64,000 bases of DNA from Anoplolepis gracilipes. Taxonomy: Eukaryota > Arthropoda > Insecta > Hymenoptera > Formicidae. This document shows, one piece after another, positions 23,201 through 35,145 of this stretch. The stretch lies in the NCBI RefSeq assembly GCF_047496725.1, contig NC_132977.1:6084501-6148500 (forward strand), read 5' to 3'. How positions within the stretch are numbered: the first letter of the stretch is position 1; each line of letters begins with the position of its first letter. The notes below the pieces were generated by a model. The model was not told where the DNA came from. It made no database searches and worked only from the letters and a program-made list of their open reading frames with translations. The translations under genes and the position numbers were made by a program.

Positions 23201-25757
23201 CTGCTCAACATTTTTACGTGAAATAAATAAACGTCAGGGGGACGATTCGGATAGATATAAGATGCGCGCTTTGAACCTCTGATAAGAGGTACGAGTAGGA
23301 TATTCAAAAGAGGAAGACATCTCAAAGTGCTGACTGTTTCAACGTGAGGAGCGAAATATAGCGATATATTACATGTATAACATATACATATATATGCAAA
23401 GTTTATATTAATATGAATTCACAATCATATATAAATCTTTTCGTATAGGACTGATGATACAAATAATATTCATTGTGTTAAATATTATATAAATATTTGT
23501 TATTTTGATGATACAATTAATGATTAATTATCTTAAATATTATTACTATGTTTAATTAATGAAAAAATATGCGAATGGCGTAATCTGAAGAGGAGAAAGG
23601 AATTCGAAAGCGGATGGGACGGTAATATTGTCAAGGAGGAACCGTGGCAATCGTATAAAGGACAGACAGGTCAGAAAATTTTCTGAACATTCTTAATAGC
23701 CTTATTATCTCGAAAGCTCCGACTTAGAATTTATTTCGTAATTATATATTCTCGGAGCTCTCACGTGCGCGCGCGATACCTCGATTCTCAATTGCCAGAC
23801 ACTTCGCCGCCAATTACCGTGAAATTAATTACCGTGCCGAGTGGTTGAGATGAACGGTGCCACGTTCTTGAGTTCTCCGAGTGCAACCCTTGCAGCCTCG
23901 GATGCAACTGCGATCCGACGCGCGTTGCAGTCGTCTCACGCGCCTCCGGCACGGTTTTAGATGTTAGATCGTTCGGATCATTGTCCCGCGCGCGATCATA
24001 GGAATTAGGAGATTAGCTCTCTGGTTGGCCGGATGAAGTATGGACCATGGGTGCGCTATGCAATTGTTACAATTTCTCGAGCCCTTCTCTTCTCCATCAT
24101 TTTCACGACGGAGGCGCGTTTAGAGCCGTTTAGTTCTTTATAATATACGTTTGTTGTAATAACATACTCTCTGGTGCTGATTTGTGTCGATTACACGTTA
24201 TCGTGAGCAAGTATTTAAGTAAAAGGGATAATAATAGCTGTGGTTTGATTTTTATATTTTTAATGTTCTCATGAAAAATATGTTTTTATGTATTATCAGG
24301 TATAATATTATAAGTACGTATGATATATATTATAATAGAAAGCATTTAATTCCTACGTTTGATTAAAATTAATTTTTTTTGAGAAAAAAATACTTTATTC
24401 AGATACAATGCCAGACAGAGAATTTTTGTGAATCTCTAATTAACCGCAGATACTTTCACGATTGACACAAGGCCAATAATGATCGTCCTCGAAAAATTGC
24501 ATCAAGCAAAACGCATCTCATCACCAAGTTATTTATAACAATAAAGACATATTGAATAACGAGCCTTGACATTATAGATACGCATCTGTACTTTAATTTC
24601 TTCTTTATTCTGATAAATCTCAAACGCTATGCACAAATGTAATAAACGCGCTACTTGTAATAATTTGACACCAGCTAATTAATTGTCACACAATAAGTTT
24701 ATGTTTTTCATAATATTTACTTTTTTGATAATAGCTATTAATTATATCTATGAAAATATCTCATTTTTTACACTATATAACGTATGACGTTATATCACCG
24801 TATAGTAATTACACACCGATAAATTTTATATATTGTCGTAAATCAAATTCGCAAAATTTTTTCGCCAGATATATCCTCTGACATGTGCAATGCAGATTTA
24901 TGACGAAAATATAGATTTTCACGTGTCGGCACGTCAACACCAGCTCGCATATGTAATGCATAGATAATTGTGTTCCGGAATGAATAGGGGGTCGAGGAGA
25001 GACAGTCCGAGGGAGAGAATTTACGCTTGCGCACGTCTATTTTATAAAGGGTCATGTGGGGTTGCGGAATATAATCGGCGACACGTATGACGCACGAACG
25101 TATGTGGGCAGGTATGCGTATCGGTGCGTGAGCCAACGTACGTAGCATATGTCGCAGCAGGTTGACCGGATACCGATATTACTGATTAATCCGCTCGTAT
25201 GGATATCAAGAATTTTTTTTAATTTTTTACAAAAATTAAGATGATAAAATTCAGCGTAATTAAATTACTAAAAAATTGAAAAAGTTGCCTTGATTATGTA
25301 ACAATCTAAATATTTGTAACATGTTATAGATTATGACGTATATTATATAAAATAAGACACGATAATATTTAATCAATTATTTGTGACAATTTTCTTGAAC
25401 TAATTATAAATTATCTAATTAGTAATAAGCAAAATCAATTAGTTTATTTAAAAAACTATATAATATTTCACTATATCTTCAGATATCTTTATTAAATATT
25501 CGAATAAATGGTACGCGTTATTAAAATGGCATCAATTAGCATTGACGCATATATACGTATCATGCCGTGATTAAATTGCACTTTATCCAGACGTAGATTG
25601 GTGAGCAACATGCGCTTGGTTTAAGAGACGCGTAAATTTCAGACAAAAAAATGTTTATCGAAATTTATCTTTCCAATTCATTCTTCCTGAATCCCATTGA
25701 AGAGAAAAAAAAAGATGCGTGACTGCGACGAATTAATTTATGAGATATGTACAAATA

Positions 25758-25791
<34 letters not shown>

Positions 25792-25940
25792 TTAACTTTA
25801 AAGAAAATAAAATATGAAATAAAATAATATATTATTATATTATGTGCACGCTACGCGTATAATTAATTATTTTTAAGATTAAAAGACACAATATATATTG
25901 GTGTTGTGAAAGTTATTCACTGGATATTTATTTTTAATCT
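23201..25940. other. Non-coding DNA, no gene recognised
   Basis: 23340-23570 and 24200-24840 are AT-rich. 23600-24150 and 24840-25180 are more balanced and CpG-containing. A (CA)n/(TA)n microsatellite lies at 25758-25791. I see no gene and no further transposon ends before the hAT-type element. Confidence 0.5.
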
Positions 25941-25948
25941 CTTATTCT
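25941..25948. repeat. Left target-site duplication CTTATTCT
   Basis: The octamer CTTATTCT directly precedes the terminal CAGGGA of the element and recurs exactly at 26687-26694 directly after the terminal TCCCTG. An 8-bp duplication is the hallmark of hAT-superfamily insertion. Confidence 0.93.
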
Positions 25949-26686
25949 CAGGGATCCGGACCGAACCGGAATTGAAACCGAAAACCGTTCCGTAACCCTT
26001 TTTTTAGATGAACCGATACCGAAACCGAAACCAAATTTTATAAAATTTATAACACCGAAATCATAACCGAACCAATAATATTATTTACGGTTAACAGTTT
26101 TTTCCGATTCTTTTTTCGGTTCTTAATCTATATATGTATAGATCTGTTTTTCATAGTTGAATCAATATGACAACTTAATGCTCGATTGAAAATGCTTAAT
26201 TTTTTAATAATAAGTTTTTAGAAATATTAGTTTGGAGTAAAATAACATTATGCTTTTTTAGATTTTTTAACCGTTCTAAATTTTTTATTATTATTGTTAC
26301 TTATTATCTCTATGTCACTTATATCTTAATTCTTCTATCTGAATCCACTAAATTAATCACATTTTAGTTTATCTTTTACACATGTATATGCATAAAATAA
26401 AACATTGTATTAAATAATATAATTTTTTATTTTTATTTCTTGTCATCTGCAAATGTACAATTTAATAAAATAAATATAAAAAAAGTCATTTTATTAAATT
26501 TATCATTACACTTCAAACTCTTTCCGTACAAGTAACTATAACCGAAAAAAAAGTTTTAAAAAACCGTAATTTTTTCGGTTTCGGTTTCGTTCACTGGTCA
26601 AGAAACCGAAACTGAAACACTTATTCGATGTTTTATTAAACCGTAACCGGAACCGAACTGAAAAAAGCTTTCGGTCCAGGTCCCTG
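25949..26686. mobile_element. Non-autonomous hAT-type DNA transposon (MITE), 738 bp
   Basis: The left end reads CAGGGATCCGGACCGAA and the reverse complement of the right end reads CAGGGACCTGGACCGAA: 15 of 17 positions match. Terminal CAGGG and the flanking 8-bp duplication CTTATTCT are typical of the hAT superfamily. The subterminal 150 bp on each side are packed with CCGAAAC/GTTTCGG words (for example 26012-26032 and 26576-26589), as expected of hAT transposase binding sites. The centre is AT-rich and carries no transposase frame, so movement would have depended on a transposase encoded elsewhere. The duplication is still perfect, which suggests a fairly recent insertion. The open frame at 26536-26787 on the minus strand is only a reading of the subterminal repeats. 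Confidence 0.92.
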
Positions 26687-26694
26687 CTTATTCT
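26687..26694. repeat. Right target-site duplication CTTATTCT
   Basis: This is an exact copy of the octamer at 25941-25948 and fixes the right boundary of the hAT-type element at 26686. Confidence 0.93.
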
Positions 26695-26859
26695 TTCTGT
26701 TAGAAAACCTTGATTGCGGAACTCCTTATACTTATTCCACGGGAGATGTTCAAGGTCAACCGAGAGCTGGCCCATCGCTCCTATCATACGATATGTATGT
26801 TAAGAGGCGAGACGCTGTATTTCGAATTTATCACGTTTAGACAAACACGTTATTTGCAT

Positions 26860-26887
26860 ATCTGCCGGGTACGCGCACCCGGCAGAT
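26860..26887. repeat. GC-rich 11-bp perfect inverted repeat
   Basis: ATCTGCCGGGT (26860-26870) is followed by a 6-nt spacer ACGCGC and by ACCCGGCAGAT (26877-26887). The stem is GC-rich and would be stable in RNA or as cruciform DNA. It resembles a rho-independent terminator only in shape; it has no T tract and this is nuclear DNA. A dimeric protein-binding site is another possibility. Confidence 0.8.
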
Positions 26888-28764
26888 TCTGTGTACGCGT
26901 GGAACTTTGCAATTACTCCGGCGCGACGGATGCACGCGCGAGCGAATGCAATTGTTGTGACAGCCAGCGCATAATTCTCTCCGTTTAAGCATAAAACGAC
27001 AAAGGCCTTACGGTTCCATCGGCCGCCGTGAGCGGTATTGCCGAGCTGATTAATGATCCACGACACGTTCCGACGAACCGCCCGATTGTGGTTTTCCATG
27101 CTTCGCGCGAACGACCTTGTCGGCTTTATCACTTGTCCAGAAACCGGCGTATGGCGTGCGGATAAGGATAAGACAATTAATCGCTGTGCAATTTTTGTCC
27201 TTCGGAATTGTAGCCGTTTAATTATAATGAAGATCGTATGATTTTCTTGAAATTATGGCTAGCCTGTTTAATATTAACCAAGGACAGGGTAGATAATCGA
27301 TATGACAAGAAAGCGATATTTATATCAAATTTTATAGTAGAAAACTTTCATTATACTGGTATCAAACAATCCATCTGTAACTAATTATCCGCGTTAGGGA
27401 TTAAACCTATTTACCGAATGTGTCCTCGTTAACGAACGGTTCGGTTATATAGATACACATCTTATAAATAGCCTCACGCAATAAAGATTTATCTTCAATT
27501 TGCCATAAAAGCTTTTTTAGATACATACATACATACATATATGCATACAATTAAAAGTTTATCCAACATAATTATTTATATAGTGATTTACACAAGTTTT
27601 ATTTTTTCGGAAAATGTTTTATCTTTTATCCTTGAAAAAAAACGTGCATCTAAATTTAAAAGCAACTCACCGTATATAATACGTGATTCTTTTTATATAA
27701 AATGTTATATATATATATATTCATTTTGAGTTCTAATAATGACATATATTAAGTAGATATCGTTAATCAAACCTTTGACAAGACAATGCAATTGGAATAC
27801 GAACGTTTAAACACCTATAATCCGCGATCGTGTTGTGTGTCGGATCCATTGGTACAATTTAATCCGATGTAATCATGGTTTTCCTCGCATCGGATATCAT
27901 CCATCTCTCCATCATTGGTTTACACGTAAGAAACGCATGTACGAATGGCATCGTCACAAAATCGAGGATCGAAGCTCGACGATCAACAACGACAATTCTT
28001 CTCGGTGAAGATTTATCGTACGAGTATACCGTAGCATAATTCGAAGTGGAAGGACCTTTTGCGTCGGATCATTCGACGAGTCATTTTTCACGTGAATGCA
28101 CAAAGGGAACTCCCGCCATTCGAAGGGATGACGCACGTTCGCACAGAACTATATCTGGTTAGACTATCTGCTCACGCACGTTGGGACGGACGTCTCGCAG
28201 GAATTTCTCATGTTCGACAAAAGGACGGAATCATGAACCTTCACGAGTTTGGCCGGCCGTTGAAAGACTCTCGAGAGCTACCCAGCTACCGTTGTCAATG
28301 ATTCGAGGCGGCGATATCAGTCAAAATCAGTCGGCTACTGAATGACCGCTCTACAAAGAATCGATAGTTCTTTACAAGGGAGACTTGATTAGTCGATAAT
28401 TTTTATATGTCGAAAATGTTAAGCGATGGATCATTTTTGTCTATGTTTTTTCTAACAACGTCAATTTCTCGAAAACAATCATAAAATAATATATTTAAGT
28501 AAATTATTTTTCAAACTTATTATTTTAGTCTTTATTCAGAATGTTCAAAGAAGGTATATACATTTTTTCAGATTTTTTAAAACACTTTTACATATTAATA
28601 AACTTATCGAAAATACGCTGACTTACCTGTACAGTTAGAAAGTGTCAAAAATAACAATACTGAATAAGGGTTAATTTCGCACTATTTGACGGCGTTTTTT
28701 TTTTTTTTTTTATAAATGAAGCGTTGAAATGGATACTTAGTCATATGTGTATTCGGAAATTGCT

Positions 28765-28783
28765 CTATGACGTTACGTCATAG
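28765..28783. promoter_or_regulatory. Palindromic bZIP-like site CTATGACG-TTA-CGTCATAG
   Basis: Two TGACG half-sites face each other across TTA, within perfect 8-bp arms. TGACG/CGTCA is the CREB/ATF-type half-site, although the 3-bp spacing differs from the usual TGACGTCA. Binding is plausible but not shown. Confidence 0.35.
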
Positions 28784-30100
28784 TACTATGTTTTGTCATC
28801 GCGCGTTTGCCGACAACGACTCCATTCAGCTTGTTATCGCATCGCACGTTATCGCCGGCTAATATTAAATAATATCGCGTTTACACGCCGTTAAGATTAG
28901 AAGGAGACAGAGAAAAAGAGGAACTAAGAATAGCAAATTTCAAACGCAAATTTATTTTGTTTGATCGCAGCTATCAAAACCGTAAATATCACAGTTTCCT
29001 CTAAGAACGTAAAGCGACGTACAATTAATCTTCCTTTCGTCGATCCTCGCAAAAATACTACAACAAACGCAAACAATGACCGAGATTTGTTTCGGGTCGT
29101 TTTTATGGCTTTCCGGATCTCGAGATACCCGAGGGTATTTTCTCGCCGAGGGAGAAAAATATCGGCTTTATACTTTTCACTCTTTTTTTTCCCTTTTATT
29201 CTCTTTTCCCCGATACTTCTCTACCTGCTACTGTATATCGTATACTGGCGGAGGGCCGGTATAGTTTTTTGACGGCGTTATCTAAATTGTCACCGATGTC
29301 CTCTTTTGGCGACCGAGCGCCGAGGAATGTTAGATATTCCGAGATAGTCTTAATTACAAACATCGGGGATCGAGTAGAGACCCCATAGAGGCAACAACCT
29401 CCATCGTAAAATCCTTCCTCCCTATCCCTCCCCCACCCTCGCGCATCGGCTCATGACGTTGAAGAATCGAATCGTGTCCTTATGCATTAATTGATTAAAT
29501 CCCAAGAGACCTTGAATACATTAGCGAGAGAACAAGACGCCGTGCGAGAAAGAGAAAATGTTTCATGGGCTTTTCTCCTTGAACCGTGTGTTGGATACGA
29601 CTGAAACCACGGAGGTGCATTCGATTGAAACTTAATTCATACTATTCATATGAAATTGACCTCAGAAAACGAAACAGTCTATCTCTCTTTCCTCTTTAAA
29701 CTTTTTATTTAATATTAAATCCATTCACTCTTGCCGATAATCTACTGAACAGATAATGTAAAGAAACTTTGTTGGCTGGTACTTATGCACGTGTCGACGA
29801 TAATATTTTATACGTAGATAACGTCAATCAGGAATATTGAAAATCAAAATTAAAATGTTCAGCTTCACAATTGTCGTTTCTTGAATGAAAACGTTTTATT
29901 TATAATCCCGTCAAAGAAGAAAAGATCACATTACATATGAAATGATTATTGTTATAAAATAACTATTTAAGTTTGCTAGATTTAAATTGATATTGGTATA
30001 CACTCTTAATATATGCGCATATATGTAAAGCGCATTTAGAAAATTATATTGAGCGAGTAAATTGCAGTGATAGCTTCTGGGACAAGCAAGGTAAACACGC

Positions 30101-30550
30101 TCGTTCATATCGCCACCTACAATTTTCAGGCTGGCACGTATTGTGAGCCGCTTGGCACGCGATTCCACGCGCGCCTCGTTGACATGCAAATATCGGGCAG
30201 CTGATGACGACGCGGAGATCAGACGCGAGGGATGCGACAAGGCGATAAGTTGCATGCGCGCGCACGACTCGACTCGACGCGGCGCGTTTCCACTTTCACG
30301 AAATGACGTGGTCTACCCTGAGAGGTCGGATGCAATCGGCCTGATGTCAAGGTCTCGCGGTCAAGGACGCGCGCACGCGAGGCCCGTTCGTTGTTCCTGT
30401 GACCCGCGAGAGTCCGGGGTCCCGGGGCCCGGGGCCCGGGGCCCAGGGCCTGTTTGCCGGCGCGTCTCGAAAGGCACCACCGGCGAAGAAAAGAGAAAGA
30501 AAGAAAGAAAGAGAAACCGGAGGATAATAAAACACTTAAATATCTCTCTC
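30101..30550. other. GC-rich island
   Basis: This CpG-rich stretch is followed by an AG-rich tail (AAAGAAAGAAAG near 30494) and a short CT run. Open frames on both strands encode biased Arg/Pro/Gly peptides. It may be a promoter-like island. I see no TATA box, and no coding function is supported. Confidence 0.4.
30415..30450. repeat. CCCGGGG-type heptanucleotide repeat
   Basis: The core is about three units of CCCGGGG with variant units at both ends. Runs of three to four G on both strands make G-quadruplex or hairpin formation likely. It lies inside the GC-rich island at 30.1-30.5 kb. Confidence 0.8.
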
Positions 30551-30637
30551 TCTCGCCGCCACCGCCGTGATCATGGATAATAATAAAATATACGGATATA
30601 CATCAGCTCTTTGTATTAGCGTGCGGCGGCAACACCT

Positions 30638-30641
<4 letters not shown>

Positions 30642-30682
<41 letters not shown>
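30642..30682. repeat. (TA)n microsatellite
   Basis: This is an uninterrupted TA tract bordering the GC-rich island on its right side. Confidence 0.95.
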
Positions 30683-30685
<3 letters not shown>

Positions 30686-33600
30686 CGAAAAAATACGCAA
30701 GAATCTTGCGGATGAAGGCTTCCCTTATAATCACTGATGGGTAATGTTTCGCGTCTCTGAATTTAATAGACCATTAATTAATGAGAAGAGTGTGATGTGA
30801 GCGAATTTTATAGGAAATGGTATAATTTGATTATTGATTTCGTGATGTAATATCAAGAAGGTTCTTTTTATAAGTTCTCTTGAAATTGAATATTAATTAT
30901 ATTGCAATATTATTACTATATTTTTTCTTGTATCGATACTGTAAACATATACAAAAATTTATTGGATATTTTTAGAAGTAAAATTTTATTTGTGATATAA
31001 AATTATTCTATAATAGATTTATTTTTATAGCTTGAATAAAAACGACACGTAAATATAATAAATATTTAATAATATTTAATTAATTTCTTTTATATTTTTT
31101 ATAAGATTATGTTTAAAAGAAATTTTAGTTTCTACTCTTAATTTGCTTCTAATAAATGCTGCTTAAATATTTTAAATAAATAACTCACATCGCGTTATTC
31201 TTTTACTCAAGATAACAATTACCTAAAACGGTATTTCGGCAAAAATTCACAGACTACTTATCAAGTTTGTGTTCAAATGTAATTAACTTTGCCGCGTCAC
31301 TCTGTGAAATGCACCGATGCGGCGATTCGCGCAAAAGGTACGATCGATTCACGGGTTGCACGCAAAAAGAGCGGGCCCCAAAGAGGGTGCCCACTCCCGA
31401 GGTGCTAAAAACCTCGATAATCTTAGCTGGTAATAACGAAGGACAAACCCCAAAAAGGATCCCCGAAAGAGGGCGTGGCAAAAAAGATACCCGAGCTCGA
31501 GAGGGAAAAAAGGATAAGTACGTAAGACGAAAGCGAGGAAAGTGTACGGGAAAGAGAAGAAGAACGTGAAGAGGGACTAGCAGCGAGAGATTTTGAAGAT
31601 AGCGAGTATGGCATGCGTTCTTCTTTCGCTTCTTATTACCGATGTTTCATTAATTACGCATCGTCCAATCGTAATTATCCTCGCAAGATAATGAGCCGAT
31701 TATCGAGACAGCGTCCAACGAAATACCGATTGGTTTTGCCGTCGTCATATTGGCTTTACGAAAATATATATACATACGATTGCATCGATGGCAGTCTCAA
31801 TATAAAAGTAAAAAGAAATGCTGGATAGTTTTGAGAAATCTTAGTCTACTACAAAAGAAACTTTTTTTTTTAATTTTGTTATATTTATAGAAATCTTGTG
31901 TGACACAAATATTGACAAAAATTGTAGCACAATTTCGTCAACGCCTTCTTACATAAGCCATCTAGATGCAATGTATTTCACGAGAAAATAGGAAAAGAGA
32001 GAAGATTTAAGCAAAAAGAGCCGACCTGGAAACCAAATGGCAGGTGAAATTTGCACGAAATTTACTCGGCATCGACCGCGCGACGAATTTCGCGAGAGAC
32101 GTGCAGAATGATATGCGAATTCAGATATTCAGTTTTTATGCGCAATAATCATATCGCGCGCAGTAACGTTATCTTTCAATTTCATGCTTTGGTAAGATCT
32201 CGATCGATTTCCATTTTTGGATCCCGATAACACACACGTCCTATCCCTCGCAAAACAAGACAAGTGCTTTTCTTCGAATGACGTCGCTAGGAAAAACGAC
32301 TAATATTATTTCATATCATCATGTATTGTAGTATCATTCGAGGAACTTTTACATCTCGAAACCTGTTTCACACAAATAACACACAGATCGCAATCGTTAT
32401 AGCGCCTTTTATCGGATAATTGCCGAAATCGAGGATAAGTTATAATTCATCCGGCGATATCAACATATATATTGTATATATATCGTTCGTATAAATGATC
32501 GTATAAGAATAGATAAGAACGACACGAGATACTTGGATAGACAACACGTGTTTCTCTTCTCGAATAAGGTTTGGCGAGCGATAAACCTATCGGTGACGTT
32601 CGGAATTATTCGTGATATTTAAACGACATAACGCTACGACGCGTGCCGCGACTTCTACGTGCTTTTACTTTTTTATAATATTGATGCAAGAGATACACGA
32701 CGACACTTTGAGTATGCGGGCCTTCGAGGCTACCAATTATGATGGCAGCTGCCGCCGCCGTCTTTCTATATGTATAATAAGCCCGTCGATCCCTACGTAT
32801 GTTATATCGGACTACAGTTATCGATATTTGACTACGACCCATCGAATTTCTAAATATTACGACTCTCTGTACCAGAAAAGCTTTGATCTAAAGGGAAAAA
32901 GAAAAAAATATGGGCTCATACGCGGGATACACCTGCGGAAATATGGCCCTTCGTAAAAGATAGCTGCATCAATATTAATTTGTATTTAACGGTAAGAGAA
33001 TTGATCGCGCACAAGAACAAGCCAACTCTCATCTCGCTAACTGCCTTTAATCGCGATATACATACGTAAGTGCAATCGACGCGTGCACGTTGATGAATGA
33101 TCAACGACGCTCCTTGAGATAAACGAGCGTGTGTATAAACGCGTGGTAAACGTGACATAAATTATTAACTCCCTCGGCACTACTCAGTTCCGGTGTTTAA
33201 TGTTTGATGAAACGCTATCGGGAATTAAAGGGAAAATTGAATACGATATAAGATCCTACTTACTAATACTAATACTATAGCTATAAAGCTCATTTCACCA
33301 CTAATTATTTTTACGAGAGATATGTATTTAATCTGCTTAAATTGTAGCACGTTAATGAGCGAGTTTCGAAGCTAGCTAGGAATAAAAAAACCACTTATAT
33401 GCTAATGTGGAATTGGTTCTCCATCTTTTGATATCTATCAATTAGCAATTATGCATAATTAAGTATTCACGCATCTAACATTGCGTACCTTTAATTAAGT
33501 GAAAGTACTACAAGAATTCGTGTTACATACACGCGATTGCTCAATATATTATAATTTTTTATTGACTATTATTTATGTTTTTGTATATGTAACCTAATTT

Positions 33601-33762
33601 ATAAAATTCTTATTTCAGTGACATTTCTGATTTAAGAATATGATTCAATGCGCGAAAAGAGAAGTGAAAAAAAGAGGTACACAAGAATCCGAAAGCATAT
33701 TAATGACACGCGCTCTCGCGACTCTGAGTGCGCGAGCGCGTGCTCCATCACGTACATACATA

Positions 33763-33793
<31 letters not shown>

Positions 33794-34440
33794 GAAAGAA
33801 ACTTTGTGCGTCAAATTTATCTTTACGCGATGCACCTGCTTACGGCCCAGGAGTTCGTTTAATGTCTCGCGTTACGTCAGAATGAGCCTTTGAACGAAAA
33901 ATTTTTGTCGAAGAGAGGCATACGTGTAAATGACTATACTCATGTTTTTGGTAAAAAGGCGGGAAAAATAAAAAAATAAAAATCGTAAATCATCAGTATC
34001 TCAATACTAATTACATTTCTTAATGTGCGTGATATATAAATAGTGTGCTTAAACGAGACGATTCTTCTTTTTTGTTTCTTGATATTTATCTCGTTAAGCT
34101 AACAATTTTTCGGAGTGTAAATAAGGACACAGATGTAGAAGATTCTTAAATGATAGCAAAGACCATTTAAATTAACAATTTCAAGTTTATTTATTCATTT
34201 GATTAATCAGCTTATTTTATTCATTTGCACCTGCGTCAATAAATTTTCAATTCCCAAAGTTGCTCAAGGCAATCGCGTTACGCATCGTACTCGATGTTAC
34301 ATACTAATGTAAGCAACGATAACCACGTGTTGCATATCTATCGGTGTATATCTAATAGTATAGGAACAATTTCAATTCCCGAATTTTATTGCTCCTTCTC
34401 TCCTTTCTCCTCCTTTTCCTCTCCTTCTCTCTCCCTCAAT
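30683..34440. other. Non-coding DNA, no gene recognised
   Basis: 30740-31240 is AT-rich. 31260-31600 is purine-rich. 31900-33540 has balanced composition with frequent ATCGAT, TAAT and CGCG words, and no open frame there looks like a protein. A (CGCA)n repeat lies at 33763-33793. Regulatory content is possible; I can support nothing more specific. Confidence 0.5.
33763..33793. repeat. (CGCA)n tetranucleotide repeat
   Basis: About eight CGCA units are present; the complementary strand reads TGCG, the same motif as the longer repeat at 13361-13432. The Arg-Thr-His-Ala or Cys-Val-Arg-Ala peptides read from it are artefacts. Confidence 0.9.
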
Positions 34441-35145
34441 TGGACCCAAAAAGTTAGGCAAGGTGTCGACGGTGGCTGTAGGACCGTTGGGAGTCTGCTA
34501 GGCTGCAGGTGACGAGTCCGGTGGTCCTCTTTGGCGCACGACTCCGCCTCGGTGTGCGTATATACACGCGTGCGTGCGTGTCACCGTACACGAGAAAGAG
34601 GATGGAGATACCGAGTATCCGTATGTCAGCGCGAGGAAGAAACAGAGCAAGGTGGACAAGACGATAGAATTCGGACTCGCGTAATAAAGAGAGAAAGAGT
34701 ACACACACACACACACACGAGGGAGGGGTGCGATGGAGAAGGGAGAGTGATGGAGGGACAGAGAGGGAGCGTTGTGGAAGCGAACCTGTAAAATGGTGTA
34801 CCAAGAGGGCCGCGGCGGAGGGCGCGTGGCTGCAGCTGCCGTTTTCATCGTCTCCGCGTGCGCTTTCTCTCTCTCTCTCTCTCTCTCTCTTCCTCCCTCT
34901 CTTCCCATCCGCGGCTCGCGCGCGCGTTCTCCGTCGACACGCGCGTGCTGCTCGCTCGCCCGGTGCCGTGCCGTGCCGTGCCGTGCCATGCCGTGTCGTG
35001 TCGTGGCGTGGCGTGGCGTGGCGTGGCGTGGCGTGGCATCACGTGGCGCGCGCCAACACTCATTAACGCGAAACTGTCGGCGATGCGCGCACGCTTTCCC
35101 GCGCGCTCGACGCTCGACGCTCGCTCGGCCATTCTTCATCGGCTA
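34441..35145. other. GC-rich island with layered microsatellites
   Basis: This segment is CpG-rich and contains an AC run (about 34701-34718), a CT run (about 34865-34891) and a pentanucleotide block (34962-35037). Up to six long frames stay open across it (for example minus 34498-35139) because these repeats lack stops. None has a domain-like composition, so I do not call a gene. An island of this kind can be a CpG-rich promoter or first exon of an unseen transcript. Confidence 0.45.
34962..35037. repeat. GTGNC pentanucleotide repeat with block-wise variants
   Basis: The tract is built of units GTGCC, then GTGTC, then GTGGC. About five C-type units, with one A-substituted unit, are followed by two T-type and about seven G-type units. 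The variant position changes in blocks, which is the pattern left by local unit spreading during slippage or unequal exchange. Confidence 0.85.

Larger units (their letters stand above)
26695..30100. other. Non-coding DNA with two notable inverted repeats
   Basis: No gene is recognised. Two sites stand out and are listed separately: a GC-rich hairpin at 26860-26887 and a TGACG/CGTCA palindrome at 28765-28783. A poly(T) run lies at 28695-28713. The parts at 26700-27200 and 27930-28330 have balanced composition without simple repeats and could be conserved regulatory DNA. Confidence 0.5.

Noticed and set aside
26536..26787. 83-codon minus-strand frame
   Set aside because: It is a translation of the subterminal repeats of the hAT-type element plus flank, not a transposase.
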